64,000 nucleotides of DNA from Macrobrachium rosenbergii (GCF_040412425.1 NC_089781.1:55689313-55753312); one strand, 5' to 3'; numbered from the stretch's first letter, positions 44,996 through 57,106 are shown. Numbers and translations: made by a program. The notes: generated by a model not told the origin, from the letters alone.

Positions 44996-46699
44996 TCTGT
45001 AAAAGTAAAAGTACATGAACCTCACACTCTAAGCAAAATAAAGTCGGCAAGGCCGGAAACTCAACTACAACCGGAATACTCCGCGTAGAAGAACTCCCTA
45101 ATAAACTGGGCCAATAAGCTTTAAATGCACAGAGTGGAAGGTAAGGATTCAGACCCGGAGGACTCCGGGAATGAAGGAACGAGAAACCAGGAACCAACCA
45201 TAAGGGCTGCCAGAAAATAACGGGCGGAGCCCCGGGTGTAGGACCGGAATCACGTATATATGGTTTGAAACAAAATAATAATAATAATAATCAAAAATAA
45301 AAATAACAAGTGATGGTAATACTCCGGAGACCGGAGGAGTCCGTTATGCGCTACGTGACATAGAATCATCCCACCTTCACCTCCCGCCGGAGAAACAAAA
45401 CGGGTAAAGTGTCTATGTTCATAACATACGGCGGGGCCACACATTTCACCCTAACTTCGTAGCCCGATGGGGAGATGAGAGGTATGAGAAAGGATTCGAA
45501 CACGCTCGAGCAAACGAACCACCCACCCCACCACAGCGAAGCTGGGGACGGTATGGGAGGGAGCGAATCCCTCTACCAATAGGAGGAGTCCCTGAACTCG
45601 GAGAAAACGCCATCTAGCGTCACCCGCACGAGTCGCAAAGCTGAGGGGGGGGGTAGTGAAGAGGAGCAGGCTACCCGGAAGGGGACAGGAGACAAGGAGA
45701 ACATGACACCCGCTCAACTGCATCCTTCCTTCCAAATGAACTTGGAAGGGTAGCCCTCCAGGAGCTACAACCCAAAGCCCAACTCCTCCTAGGCGAGCCT
45801 AATATAAACCTAACCTAGTATAGGTTAGGAAGGAGTAAGGGGTGTAAAAGGAGAGGAGGAACCAACAGGGAGAGAAATTTTGTGCCGAGAGCCAACCGGG
45901 ACCGAGTAGGGGATAAGTAGGCGACTAGCCTAGAGGAAACACATCCAAAGAACTCGATTCCCCCAATATTGGAGGAAGAGGACTAAGGGGCTCACTCTGA
46001 CCACCGTAAAACGATCCCAGAGGAAACAGCAACCAAAACTCCCTCAACCTGATCTCCGCACCCAGGGCAAGGGATGGAGCTCACACTACAAGGAACCATC
46101 ACACAAAAACAATCAAAATAAAATTAAGTTCATAGGGAGCGTAGCCTACCTCGGGGGGGAGGCCCACTAGAGGTAAACCACACAACCAAAAAACAATAAA
46201 CAAAATTAATTAAAAATACTAAAATTAAAAGAAGAGCACCATCTTCAAGTATAAAATAATAGCCTATTGAGACTAAATGAAAATGAACCCAACCTGGTGG
46301 GGGTTACTTGGACGGAGCATCACCCTAAGAAAGGCCGATAGGCCAAAAATGCAAAACAAAAACTAAAAATGGAGGGGAGCCACCGCAAGGAACCACCAGG
46401 AAGGAATTCAAAGGTTAAAATCTAAATCTATAACGACTGAGGAGACAACTCCAACCGAAAAGAACAGAAGGAGTCGCCTCGCGGATCGACATGGCTGACC
46501 GGGACGCCGTGGCGTCATAAGAAGATCTCCAATATTTATGAAAATACGAGACCAAAACAGCCAAAAACAGATCAAAAACCCCACAAGAAGATGGTACTTA
46601 ACTTAGAGATGGAAAAGGTGCTCGATGCCATTGTAGATGATGAAAAAACAATCCAAAAAGGGGACGAGCACACAAAAGAAACGAACGTATCACGTGCTA
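44996..46699 (-). other. 5' untranslated leader of DIRS copy C
   Basis: It is collinear with 19761-21474 of copy B and has no conserved coding sequence. It includes a CCAAT box (CTACCAATAGGAGGAGTCC near 45573) and AT-rich tracts with (AAT)n near 45275. Confidence 0.55.
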
Positions 46700-47008
46700 G
46701 AAAATGGAATGAAGTAGGTGGCGCTGGTGTCGCCGTCCTGGCGGGTGTTGAGTGTGGGAGCTGTAACGGCTCACCGCTCTTTTTACGGGGTTTTGATAAG
46801 GAGAGATCTTTCGAGTATATTTCCGTGGTAGTGGTATTTCACTCACCCTTCATTATACCGACGTCTTCTAAAAGACGATCGACTGGGGGTAGTAACCCCA
46901 GCTTTCCTGAAAGCTCTTTTTCTCTGGTATATCTAGCATTGTTATACCTAGAAATTCGTGCTGTAATGGAATTTCACCGGCTGACACGGGACTGGACTCA
47001 GAAATATA
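46700..47008 (-). repeat. 5' inverted terminal repeat of DIRS copy C
   Basis: Inverse of 35255-35560, ending GACTGGACTCAGAAATAT. As in copy B it lacks the extra tip present at the 3' end. It is followed by non-DIRS flank from about 47009 to 47226, in which I recognise nothing. Confidence 0.8.
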
Positions 47009-47230
47009 ACACTGGATTTCCTGACTTATTGACAGCAAGGCTTTAAAGGTTTTTATGTGGTTGTTATAGATTTAGGTTTAGGAATTAGGTTCAGGTTCTT
47101 TTGGGGGTCGTGGTAGTATTAAGTTAGGCCAAGTTAGGTATAGGAGGATAAGTTTGTCAGATGAAGGTTTTTTGGACCATTGTATTATTAAGGTAATAAA
47201 TTAGGTTAAGGAAAGTTGAGTTTCATTTAA

Positions 47231-49269
47231 CTCTTAAATGCTGACTGGGCGCTATCGTTTGTTTTGGCTAAAATTGTCTGTCGGTGCTTTGGGGTACAGT
47301 ACCACTACAAAAAGTTTTTTTTTGTATTCTGCTGGAAAAAATAGTTATAGGCCTAGTTTATAAAAGATTTTAAATCACGCAAATTGAGGGATGCTTTTGC
47401 TTCACAGATCATGCTGTTGTTTTGTTTACAATTGGTTAAGCTGCGCATATTCTCATTTTCTAGCCTTTTCAGAGCATCAACACTCTCAGAAATTCTTTAC
47501 AGACAAATTGTCGTAATTTTTGACCATTTTATATTAGCCATTACACAAAGTTTTATATATGAAAATGTGTTGCAATTTCATGTAGAATACAACAAAATAA
47601 CTCATGGTTGTAGCTTTTATAAGTTTTGAAATATTTTCATATAAATCAAATAAGTGCCTGTTATGAACATTCAGTCAACTTTGACATGACTTGTATGGTA
47701 AAAAAATGACTTGGTAAAAAAAAACTTACATTCTAGTAATATTCAATCATTTACCTTCACTTTGCAACAAATTGGAAGTCTCTAGCACAATATTTCGATT
47801 TATGGTGAATTTTTTTTTTTGAAAAAACTAATTTCCTTATGTCCAGAAATTCAGCAAAAATCTCAGAAATTTTGTCACTTTGTTGTAATTTTGCACCTTT
47901 TTATTAGCCATTACAAAAGTTTTATATTATGAAAATGTGGAATTTCATGTAAAATACAACAAAAACAACCCATGGTTGTAATTTTATCAGTTTTGAAATA
48001 TTTTCATATAAATCACAATTTTGCCAAATTTTCAACCTTGGTAGCCAAAAACTTTGACTGAAAATGGTCAAAAAATGCAATTATAAGCCAAAAAATTTAC
48101 ATTCTAGTAATATTCAATCATTTACCTTAATTTTGCAAAAACAAACGAAGTCTCTAAGTCTCTAGCACAATATTTCGATTTAAGGTGAATTTTTGAAAAA
48201 ATTTTCCTTACCTCCATGTGCACTAACTTGGTTGAAAATCTCAGAATTTCTTTTTTACCTTGTCGTAATTTCTCAGTTATTTTTATATTAGGCCTTACAT
48301 AAAGTGTTATACATAGAAAATGTGAGCAATATCATGTGAGAATACAACAAAAATAACTCATGGTTGTAGCTTTTATCAGTTTTGAAATATTTTCATATAA
48401 ATCATGATAAATAAAAAAATTTACTGTTGTTAACATTAACATTCATAGCTCAAAATGGTTAAAACTGCAATTATTTGCTAAAACACTTACAAAATCTAGT
48501 AAATATTCAATAATTATAAATTTTTTCAACAAACGGAAGTAAGTACACAATATTTCGAAATTGATAGAAATTTTAGAAAAAACTTTTTTACATCCGCTGC
48601 GTTACAAATTCATGCATCATTTTGTGAATATTTTCTCTGTGTTGCTTTGATCTTTTACAAGTGAACACCATCTTCGGTTATTTTCCCACACAATTAATGT
48701 CAAATAAACGTGAAATGCTTAAAACCCCTCTATAAACATTTAGAACTCTTATTTTGATAGCTTAAACCAAGAAAAAACCTGTAAAAATGCTTATACCTGA
48801 GTATTTTAATAGTTTTAACATAAAAAAGTGCATTTATTCATGAAATTATAAAAAAACAATTAGTGAAAAATATGGTTTTGGCGAAAGGCAACAGTTTGAT
48901 GGCTTAGATATTGTTCCACAGAAAAAAATGTTACTGTTGTCAAACCAAATCATCACAATTTAAAACTATAACAGTGAAAAAATAACTTTTTTAACCGAGA
49001 AAAACACAAAATTTGTATGCAATTAAAAGAATGAAATTTTTTACAGTTGTCATATAAAAATTTATAGAAAATAATGATATTTTTTTGTTTCTGATGGCTG
49101 CATGTAAACTTCAGGCAAATGACAAAAAAAAAATGTAAAAAAAAACTCAATGTTAAAAACTGGGTAGGGTCAGTGATTTTTAAAAAACTTTTTCTTTTAT
49201 TAAGCCAAACTTCTGAACGCATCATGTGCAGTACAGGGACTTTTGTACTGGAGGCTTGATGCCTGAGGG
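47231..49269 (-). mobile_element. TTAA-flanked satellite-carrying transposon (type Y, inverted)
   Basis: TTAA lies at 47227-47230 and 49270-49273. The left end (CTCTTAAATGCTGACTGG, then GGCTAAAATTGTCTGT) matches the inverse of the right end of 57157-59341. The right end (GAGGCTTGATGCCTGAGGG) matches the inverse of that element's left end. Inside are diverged units of the 378-bp type, plus a fragment of the TA-type MITE. There is no transposase. Confidence 0.8.
48715..48870 (+). mobile_element. TA-MITE fragment within the TTAA element
   Basis: AAAACCCCTCTATAAACATT, ATGCTTATACCTGAGTATTT and AAAAGTGCATTTATTCATG match the interior of the MITE at 24661-25032. Its termini are gone. Confidence 0.6.
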
Positions 49270-49273
49270 TTAA

Positions 49274-51109
49274 TAACAGTCCAAATCTTTCCCATCATAC
49301 CAGTAATTGTGCAAAATTAAAAGCGCCTACAACAAGGGCAGTGTAAAATCTTTGTAAAGTGTTTTCTTGAATTCAGCTAATTAATGAAGTAATTATTCAC
49401 CTTGGCAGTAATAGGCATAAATTAAAATGTACCTGAATAATCTTGCTCAAATGTCCATATGATAGGCATATTGAGGTAAATTTATACTCATCAGACATCT
49501 CTGCCTTTCAGAAGTCGATGTCCAGTGTCATTTGATTAATGCAAGTTCATCCTGACTCATGTGTGCATGAAGTCAACACCGTTGCCAATCATCATTTATT
49601 GAGTTATCTGGGGACAGACTCCCCCCTTATCTGAGTATGCCCAATCCTGACCCCAGCCTAAGATATGGAGGTCTATAGCTTAACCAAAAATTTATCTATT
49701 AGTGAATACTATGGAACAGTTAATGCTCATGTGAACTTCAAAAGTTCAGTGACAAAAGTGTTGACAGATGTAAAGGAAAGGATTAAATTCAAGCATCTGT
49801 GTTTCTTTACAGACATAAATTTACATATGGATGAGTACAAGACATGTGATTGACAATTATACATAAATTACTGGAAAGCTGGCATAATAATATATAGAAT
49901 GATAATAATACATGAAAGGTGACAATAACAGTGATTAAGATACAGTATCTGCATAAAAGACTTGTGAGAGAATTTGTTTTCCTCCCGCATTAATCATTGT
50001 GGTAGAAAGCAGACTTTGATCGTAGGCCTACCACGTGGGCACTACAGGACTCAAAAGATGTGAGAGAGAATTTGTGTTTCTCTTGACCACATGGTTTTTC
50101 CTCCTTCTCAGTGCCTGTTAAAGGATTTTGAAAACCTTCTCAAGATCAACTGGTCCCTCATTACATTTATTTTATTTAATTGAGTGCTGCTGTGTACTCC
50201 TTTTTCTGATAAATTCACTACGTAAATTGTAAATAAATTAATATTTACTTAGTCAGGCTGTCACTCTGGTGACCTTCACCCCCTTCCTGACTCTTCTTGT
50301 TAATGATTCTGTGGGCCCATTAGCAAGGCTATCTAAAATTCCCATAAATTAATGATCAGTCTCTTGCCTCGGCAGACCAAGCTCCCGCAGTATGTGTTAC
50401 CTTCTTGTATATTTTTCAACGTCAGTTCATGGCGATCATCTAAAATTTAATCCAAAAACATAATTTCATTATAACATCATGCATTTGCCAGATGTTTCTT
50501 TGGAGATGAGGACTAAGCTAGGGACTTTCTATCACCTATCTTGGTATGCTCCATTGATACCACTTTGATAGAGCATATAACATCCAAGTTAGCTTTTTAA
50601 CTAATAAATAGGCCTAGAAGACAAAGTTCATTATGTTAAACATGAATCTTCATTCATTAAATCAGTGACTTCCATATATACAAATAACATAAATCTTTAT
50701 TCATCCTTCACTCAAAAAAGATTGTTGCATGAAAGTGTTAAGAAAGTTGGCTCTAAATTTATGTTTGTAAGAGCAGGAAAGAGTTAAGAAAGTTTGCCCT
50801 CCTAAAGGCTATGTTTGTAATACTGTGTCTGATGAAAGTGGAATGAGGCCACAAAACATTTTGGAAGAGCCACAAGCAACATTTGGGATTCTCTGGTGTA
50901 ATCAGATTCTTCATTTAATTTACTGCATTTACAAATGAAGTAAGTTACATTTTTAAACTCTGCTTTGATAATTTACGTATAAAATGAATCTCCGAAATGT
51001 GTTTCATTTAGCAACTGTAATGGCTGTGATGATATTGGTAGAACGCAATCACCTGATGATTTTAAGAATGTAAACATTAGCAAATTATTAAAATACATGG
51101 AGAACTGTA
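49274..51109. other. AT-rich spacer with one weak two-exon candidate
   Basis: I recognise no mobile-element protein in this stretch. A possible pair of short minus-strand exons (50253-50332 and 50401-50439) is described separately. The short frame at 49665-49853 has no recognisable features. Confidence 0.4.
50253..50439 (-). other. Candidate short terminal exons (minus), unassigned
   Basis: A 39-nt segment (50401-50439) lies between an acceptor-like ATTAAATTTTAG and a GTAAC donor. An 80-nt segment (50253-50332) follows another TTTTAG acceptor and ends in TGA. The joined frame is open (NIQE joins to DSLANGPTESLT), and an AATAAA-type signal lies about 80 nt beyond the stop. I recognise no homology, and AT-rich DNA yields such patterns by chance. 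Confidence 0.2.
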
Positions 51110-51290
51110 TTATGATAGTAATGCACTGGATCTTTGCTTGAACTTCTGGAGTTCCAATTGCTCAACATCCTCAGGGAGGCTGTTCCACAGTCCAATGATG
51201 TAAGGAATAAAGGACCTCTACAGACACAGTGATATAGTATAAAAGGGCTCAAGACAAGAGCGCTCTTTCCCATCTACAGCAACTACCTCA
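51110..51290 (-). pseudogene. LINE ORF2 C-terminal fragment
   Basis: One minus-strand frame reads RSFIPYIIGLWNSLPEDVEQ and LELQKFK, the familiar C-terminal end of several non-LTR retrotransposon ORF2 proteins (the RSFIPRT-LWNSLP type). No RT is attached. It belongs to a different LINE type from copies 1 and 2. Confidence 0.5.
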
Positions 51291-51689
51291 ATCTCTCCAC
51301 TCACCTTTCTCACACAGATGTGGCAACATTGTTCACTATTACTCTTAGCTCTGCGACAGGGAAAACGCCTAATTTGGTGAGCCCCTTATCATCCAAATTA
51401 TTCATAGTACCTTACTGATACACTCTTGCAGCTATCTGCTGAGAAAAGTTAAGTGCATAGTCTTGAGCCACGCAAAAAAATGTAGTTCCTTAATTTTTCA
51501 GATGTTGGGCATAATTGCTAAATTTGCTACATGGTGCATCCCTCAAGATGGGGATTCTGAATTAGGTTATACCATGCGCTTTACAATTTCCGTTAGCCTA
51601 AACTTCATTTTTCAAATCAGGGTAGTACAGTAATTAGAAATTTTGTTATACAGTATAAGATAAATGTCTGGTTTTTCATTACAGACACA

Positions 51690-54670
51690 TCTTTATCGTG
51701 CAAAAGGGCAATGTTGCAGCCTAACATTACTGATGATTCCATCTGAACCAATACATCAGTTGTGGAGTGCATACTTCGAAAACCACACTGAGCATGCGAC
51801 AGATATTTACATGTCCCTGTTCATCAGGACATCAAATGTTCTCACCATTTTTTTGATCTTACATGATGTCAGTGCAACAGGACCCTTTCTCTGTCTTGGA
51901 TGGGTCTTTTCCTGATTTCAGGAATTCAGTAATTTTAACATCTTCCAAAGCTTAGGAAATATGTTCTCTGTAAATTCAACAATTAGGCTCAACCTGATGA
52001 TTGGTATTTTCAGGGGTATGCTTAATCATTGAATATGTTATATCATCCAGTCCAGGAGCTGATTCATTATATTTATTTAAGGCTGACACTAATTCTGTCA
52101 TAGTAAAATGTACACTGTATTGTTCATTCCTTGATGTATTAAAATCAATTTAGCTTTCTTTGAGCTGAATAGGGTCTATCATTATTTTTACCTGCAAAAT
52201 GGCAAAATGATTAGCAAACGCATTTGCCACTAGCTGGGGGTCCTCTACCTCATAACCATTGATCTTGATAACTGGAGGTTGACATGGAGTAAATTTGCCA
52301 GCTATTTTTCTACTCTCTTCCATACTAAAGTAGGGTGTTTTTGAATTTAATGAAGATATGAAAATTGTCCAAGATTTCTACGGTAATTTTTTAATTTCCA
52401 TGCAGATGTGAGCTTTTGCTATTCAAAAATTCAAATCGAAAATACTCTATTTTTGGAGGTCAAGAGACATACTCTGTCAAAAGCTGATCTCATAGTTCTA
52501 TTAGTGTTTCCTGGCATTTACAAGTCCACCAAGGAACTGGTTGGCAGATAAATATGCCCAAAGTCTAGGTACTGACCGAAGGCCAGCCAAAAATATACAG
52601 TAATTGTAATTAAAAAGTCAAGAGCATCCTCTACACAAGGAAAGTTATCAGCCAAGTCATATATTGAGCTGTGTTCCTGGACTGTCGCCCAATCAGCTTT
52701 ACCATTCCATTTAGGTAACCTTGATGATGGAGGATTTGAAGCTACATTCATTACTATTGGAAAATGATTGCTGGTAAATCTATCATTTAATACTCTCCTA
52801 TTAAAATCAACAAGGCAGTCATCACTGCATATAGATAAATCAATTGTATGATAATGGATGTTTGAACATGAAAATGCAAGTCCTCCCAGTGTTGAGGATT
52901 CCCACATTTTCAACTTTCTAAACTGATGGAACCAGTTCAATTTCCTCTTTGTTGTGGATGTCACCCCAAAGAACCAACGTCTTCTCTGTCATATCTCTCA
53001 GAATAACAAAAGGACATGGTAGCTGTTGAATGAGGGATTTAAAAGATCAATGGGAAAGACTTTCCTCCATTGGGATAGTTAGAGGGGCATACTGTATATT
53101 TTCAAAAATCAAAAATGGATCTGTGACCTATCACTTGCAATGTAGACTGGATACTAAGGACAATTTCTGGACTTGCTAGAGTGTCATTACAAACATACAA
53201 AACTACATCCCAGGGCTTCCTAAATTTATGTTATGGTTTCACGGAATAGACTATCCATTCTGGCTTGAACATGGCTGCAAAGCCTGTCAGGAGACACTTC
53301 TGATATGAGCAGCCTTAGTTCTTTCAAAGCTCTTAATTGCAGAGGCTAGTTCCACTGGAGAAAATTAATGAATTTTGCTTTGGCTTTGAGGTTGTAACAG
53401 GCCAAGTTAAAGTCTTTGAGTTTGGTACAAAAGCTCCTGCTTTTTCCTGGAAGGAAACTGATTATTTATTGCAACCTTCTGTTTTAAGTTTGATGGTCAT
53501 CTTCCATGGAGGAGGTACTTGCCAACCATTAAGGCAAAGCAATCCCCAGTATCATGGGTTTTAGGCACAGGCATAGTGTCTTCACTAATCTAGATTGAAA
53601 CCTTATCAAGTCAGGAGTGCCAGACAAACAGGAGACAAAGTCTGAGGAGAGTAGAATATTCAAACCCAAATGACACATCCTCCAAAGTGTCAGGAGAACC
53701 AGTCACTGCTGGTGCAGGTTCCAGTTAGACACAAGCACCAGATGCAGATAATGCCTTGCCTCCATTTCTATAAATGCCAGCCATAGCTGGCACACCCTCC
53801 AAAGAAGCCAACAAACCAGCCCCCAGAAAGGCTGGAGTGCCAGGTGCATCTGGCACTGCTTCCGAAGAGGAAGGAGCACCAGAAACCATTGGCAATACCT
53901 CTCAAGAGGCAGGAGTGCCAGAAATCACTGGTGTTTTTCTCCGAACCTAATCTCAGAGGAGCACCAGAAAAACTGGCGTCTGCCCCTCTGTTAGATTGAA
54001 GGCACATCAGAAACCACTGGCACAGCCTCCAAAGAGGCAAAATTTGTTTCTTTCTTAAATTCCCTTTCCATTACAAAAGGAAGCACAAATTTATACTTGC
54101 ATTCTGTTACAACAATAATGGAAAAATATATTCCAATTGCTAACACCTTGATTTAATACACTTTTTTGTCTCTCTACATGTAATATGTTCAAGTACCCTT
54201 AATGTCTGTATCTCTTTTTCCTTGATGTAAATCATGGTTTGAAGAAGATGGATGATTCTCTCCACAATGTATACCCATCTGGCTTCTTTATAACATAGAC
54301 CATGCTTTGATTCAATTTTATTTTTAACACATGGCATTGTTTACCTTGTTGTTTTGTGTATGCCTACAAGACCTGGGATATGTCCATATTCTTGGCAATA
54401 AAACACCTCCTCAGTCTTGGGATATATCGCTTTACCTTTAAATGTAACCATGCTGCTTTTATTACATTAGATAAGTGTGTTGGATTAAATGTAGTAATTA
54501 AATTTGGAAATGGAACTAAGGCTCCATTGATCTTCATTCTTTCAACTCTAATTACACCTTGATCCTGCAATTTCTTCTGCAAGCTTCTCTTTCTGAGTAC
54601 GTTATCAGCTGGGGTGCAAATATCATTTCCTTGATGAGATTCCAAAAAGCTTGCAGGGTGCTGAGCCATC
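51690..54670 (-). mobile_element. Second I-group LINE copy, decayed and lacking its 3' half
   Basis: It reads on the minus strand like copy 1. It has ORF1 remnants (LQKKLQDQGVIRVERMKING, KRYIPRLRRCF at 54364-54669), an Ala/Gly-rich repeat segment (53750-54040), an endonuclease end (DRFTSNHFPIVMNVASN, 52518-52964) and the start of RT (QCGFRSMHSTT near 51780). Homology ends within RT near 51700, so RNase H and the 3' tail are missing. This loss of the 3' end is opposite to ordinary LINE truncation and suggests a later deletion. Stops and shifts are abundant. Confidence 0.75.
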
Positions 54671-54809
54671 TACTTAAACTCCTCTGAGATGTGATAATGC
54701 TTTTTAATTTTTTACTTTCATTCACTTATGCCGATTCTACTGTCAGTTTTCCTCGACCTTTGGGTTATATCTTAGGCTTTTGGGCACAACACTTTACTAT
54801 GTCTCTGTA

Positions 54810-55430
54810 CAGTAGACCTCCAGTATTCATGGAGGTTAGGGACCACAACCGCCAACAAATTGCTAAAAATTCGCAAACACTTGAGACCCCGCTCTAAAAA
54901 TTCTTAATCCTGCCTATTTTAATAGTTCAGACACCAAATATACCTTAAACTATCATCCTAAAACACTTAAATATTATTTCAAAGTCATCTTACAACATTA
55001 CCTTGTATATGGCTCACAGCTACGTGTGAACACTATTATAACTGTTACTCTTACCATGGTGAAAACTAATCAACTTACCCCTATATTCAGGTATGCACAT
55101 TTTCATTCATATAGTATTCAGGCCTTACTCTTTTCCTTTAATGTATACAGTAGATGGGGTAACATTTTCTTTCCTAAGAGCTTTGTGTTTGGAATTTGCG
55201 CATTGTTTAGTGAAAGATTTTTTAAGAAAAATAAAAACATTTTATTGATATTTTGATGTGTTTACATTAATATTAATAACTGAAAATTAGTAAATCTTTT
55301 ATCATACAAAAATGTATTGTCAGCAAAAATAAAATGAAAATACTGCCTATTTTCAAATACTAAATTTTTTTGTTGTTGTATCATCCTAAAACACTTTAAT
55401 ATCAATTCAAACTTATCTTGCATAAACAAA
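54810..55430 (+). mobile_element. TA-flanked MITE-like repeat (family E, first copy)
   Basis: It starts TA|CAGTAGACCTCCAGTATTCA at 54808. A segment at 55010-55300 (TATATTCAGGTATGCACATT, GGGGTAACATTTTCTTTC) recurs at 59470-59740, and the phrase CATCCTAAAACACTT occurs twice (near 54955 and 55383). No coding sequence. The right end is not clear. Confidence 0.55.
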
Positions 55431-55764
55431 TTGAACCTCTGTGCTGAGCATGATGTTTCTGATAACCCGAAAATAGAGGGTTAGTGACGCTCCCAAGGAC
55501 AAATATATGTCTTGTTATAACTCTGAATACTAGCATTTTTTGCTTGTTGACAAGGTTGAACATCTGTTGAGTATTACCAAACTTATTTTTTGGTGTGGGT
55601 CTGCTGTAATTCCAACACTAAGATCCTCCTATATTTTTTTCAGCCACTCTGGACATGTTTTGGACCTGTTCCTTAGTAGACATCCTGTCATCATCAAATC
55701 TTTTTGCTCATCACAAAACAGTTTGTTTTCTTATGATTTTCTTGTTTTATCTTCATTTTCACAG
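55431..55764. other. Spacer before the candidate acidic exon
   Basis: Noncoding as far as I can see. Two acceptor-like pyrimidine tracts ending in CAG occur near 55645 and 55764. Confidence 0.4.
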
Positions 55765-55961
55765 CAAAAACATGAGTGAAAGCAGTGATAATTCTTCCGA
55801 GGAATATGTTCCTTCTGAGGAAGAATCAAACAACAAGACCTCAAGTGATGAAATAACTGATGATGTTTGAAGAAAAAGAGGTGGACGGTATTTGGACCTA
55901 TGTTACTTCCCAACATATTTGAAAGCATTGTCACCCAGCAATGATGCCACACCTTTACAGG
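55765..55961 (+). other. Candidate exon encoding an acidic Ser/Glu-rich N-terminus
   Basis: An acceptor (CTTCATTTTCACAG) precedes an ATG at 55772 that opens MSESSDNSSEEYVPSEEES and continues to a TGA at 55868. The same frame stays open after that TGA to a good donor (TTACAG|GTATGA at 55961). Acidic, Ser-rich starts of this kind occur in some piggyBac-like transposases and many nuclear proteins, so no function is assigned. Confidence 0.3.
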
Positions 55962-56700
55962 TATGACTTTTTTGGCTTTCAGGGCTAAATTTTCAGCGAA
56001 TCATGGATCCCAATATGTTAGGGGGATGCATAAAATTTTACTTTTTATGATGTTTTGAAAACTCTTTGCTCATGGGGTTCCAGTAGACTCTGCTGATTAT
56101 TTAAGAAAAATACTGAAAAAAAATGTAATAATTAGTACTTAATGTACACCACCAGGGTGGCGCTCTGGTTTGTTTTTCTGGTTTGATTTTGATGTAATTT
56201 ATAAATTTTTCTTAATTTTATGATAACAGACATACAGTAATTATATATATAAATACTGTATATTAATTTAATGTGATAATCATATTTTTCAATGTTATCA
56301 TTTAACAACAGTTTTTGTGTATACCATAGATATATATATACATTCTGGTATATATATATATATAGATATATATATATATCTATCTATCATCGGTATATAT
56401 TGGTCGATAATATATATTTTGATACAGTGTGGGTTTAAAAATGTAAAAATGCTATGATATATAATATTATTCAACTCTGAACTTATTTAATCGTAATTTG
56501 TATAATGTTTTGTATAAAATATATAAGGTTATATATATGACTGGTGGTCAGGAATATGATTAATCCATTTTCAGTTATTTCTTATGGGAGAAATTAACTC
56601 AATATATATAAATCAATAATCTCGGCGCTTCTTCTGGAACGTATTATTTACAGAGCATGGTTAGTAACTTTCGACTTCCCTGCCCTTGTTTTTCCAAGTA
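55962..56700. other. AT-rich spacer with (TA)n
   Basis: Contains TA-rich microsatellite at about 56328-56405 and no recognisable gene. Confidence 0.7.
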
Positions 56701-57060
56701 CAGGCAGTCCCGGTTTACGACGGTTCCGCCACGCGTTCGAGGTTACGACGCTTTTCAAATATATTCATCAGAAATTATTTCCCGCTTACGACGCATGTTC
56801 CGGACGATGCGATCGCATGCGCCGATCCGATCGGAAGAAATTTGGCCCCAAAACGGCAGAATAATCATAATTTGAAGGTTTTTTTATGTAAAACTCAATA
56901 ATAATGCAGTTTACGTCGTTTTCAATGCACCCAGAGCATTAAAAGTAAGGTTTTCTTATGATTTTTGACGATTTTCGACGATTTTCCGGTTTACGACGAT
57001 TTTCGGTTACGACAGAGCGCCACGCAAGAACGGAACCCCCGCTGTAAACTGGGGACCTCC

Positions 57061-57063
<3 letters not shown>
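56701..57063 (+). mobile_element. TA-flanked MITE, 363 bp (CAGGCAGTCCCGGTTTACGACG type)
   Basis: The left end CAGGCAGTCCCGGTTTACGA pairs imperfectly with the right end (reverse complement CAGGGAGGTCCCCAGTTTAC), with TA on both sides. It is richer in CpG (many ACGACG) than its surroundings. There is no transposase. The style fits pogo/Tigger-type MITEs. The right flank runs directly into an (AT)n(GT)n tract (57064-57112). Confidence 0.75.

Positions 57064-57106
<43 letters not shown>

Larger units (their letters stand above)
35230..47008 (-). mobile_element. DIRS1-like retrotransposon copy C with nested TTAA element
   Basis: Minus-strand order: 5' repeat (about 46700-47008), leader, gag (42845-44995, with intron), RT-RNase H (40958-42906), tyrosine recombinase (39985-41030), 3' untranslated region and 3' repeat module (35230-35700). 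The termini match copy B, including GGGATTTTGACA at one side and CTCAGAAATAT at the other. It is the best preserved of the three: gag has a 386-codon open frame and the recombinase a 376-codon one. A 3.67-kb TTAA transposon sits in its 3' untranslated region. Confidence 0.9.
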
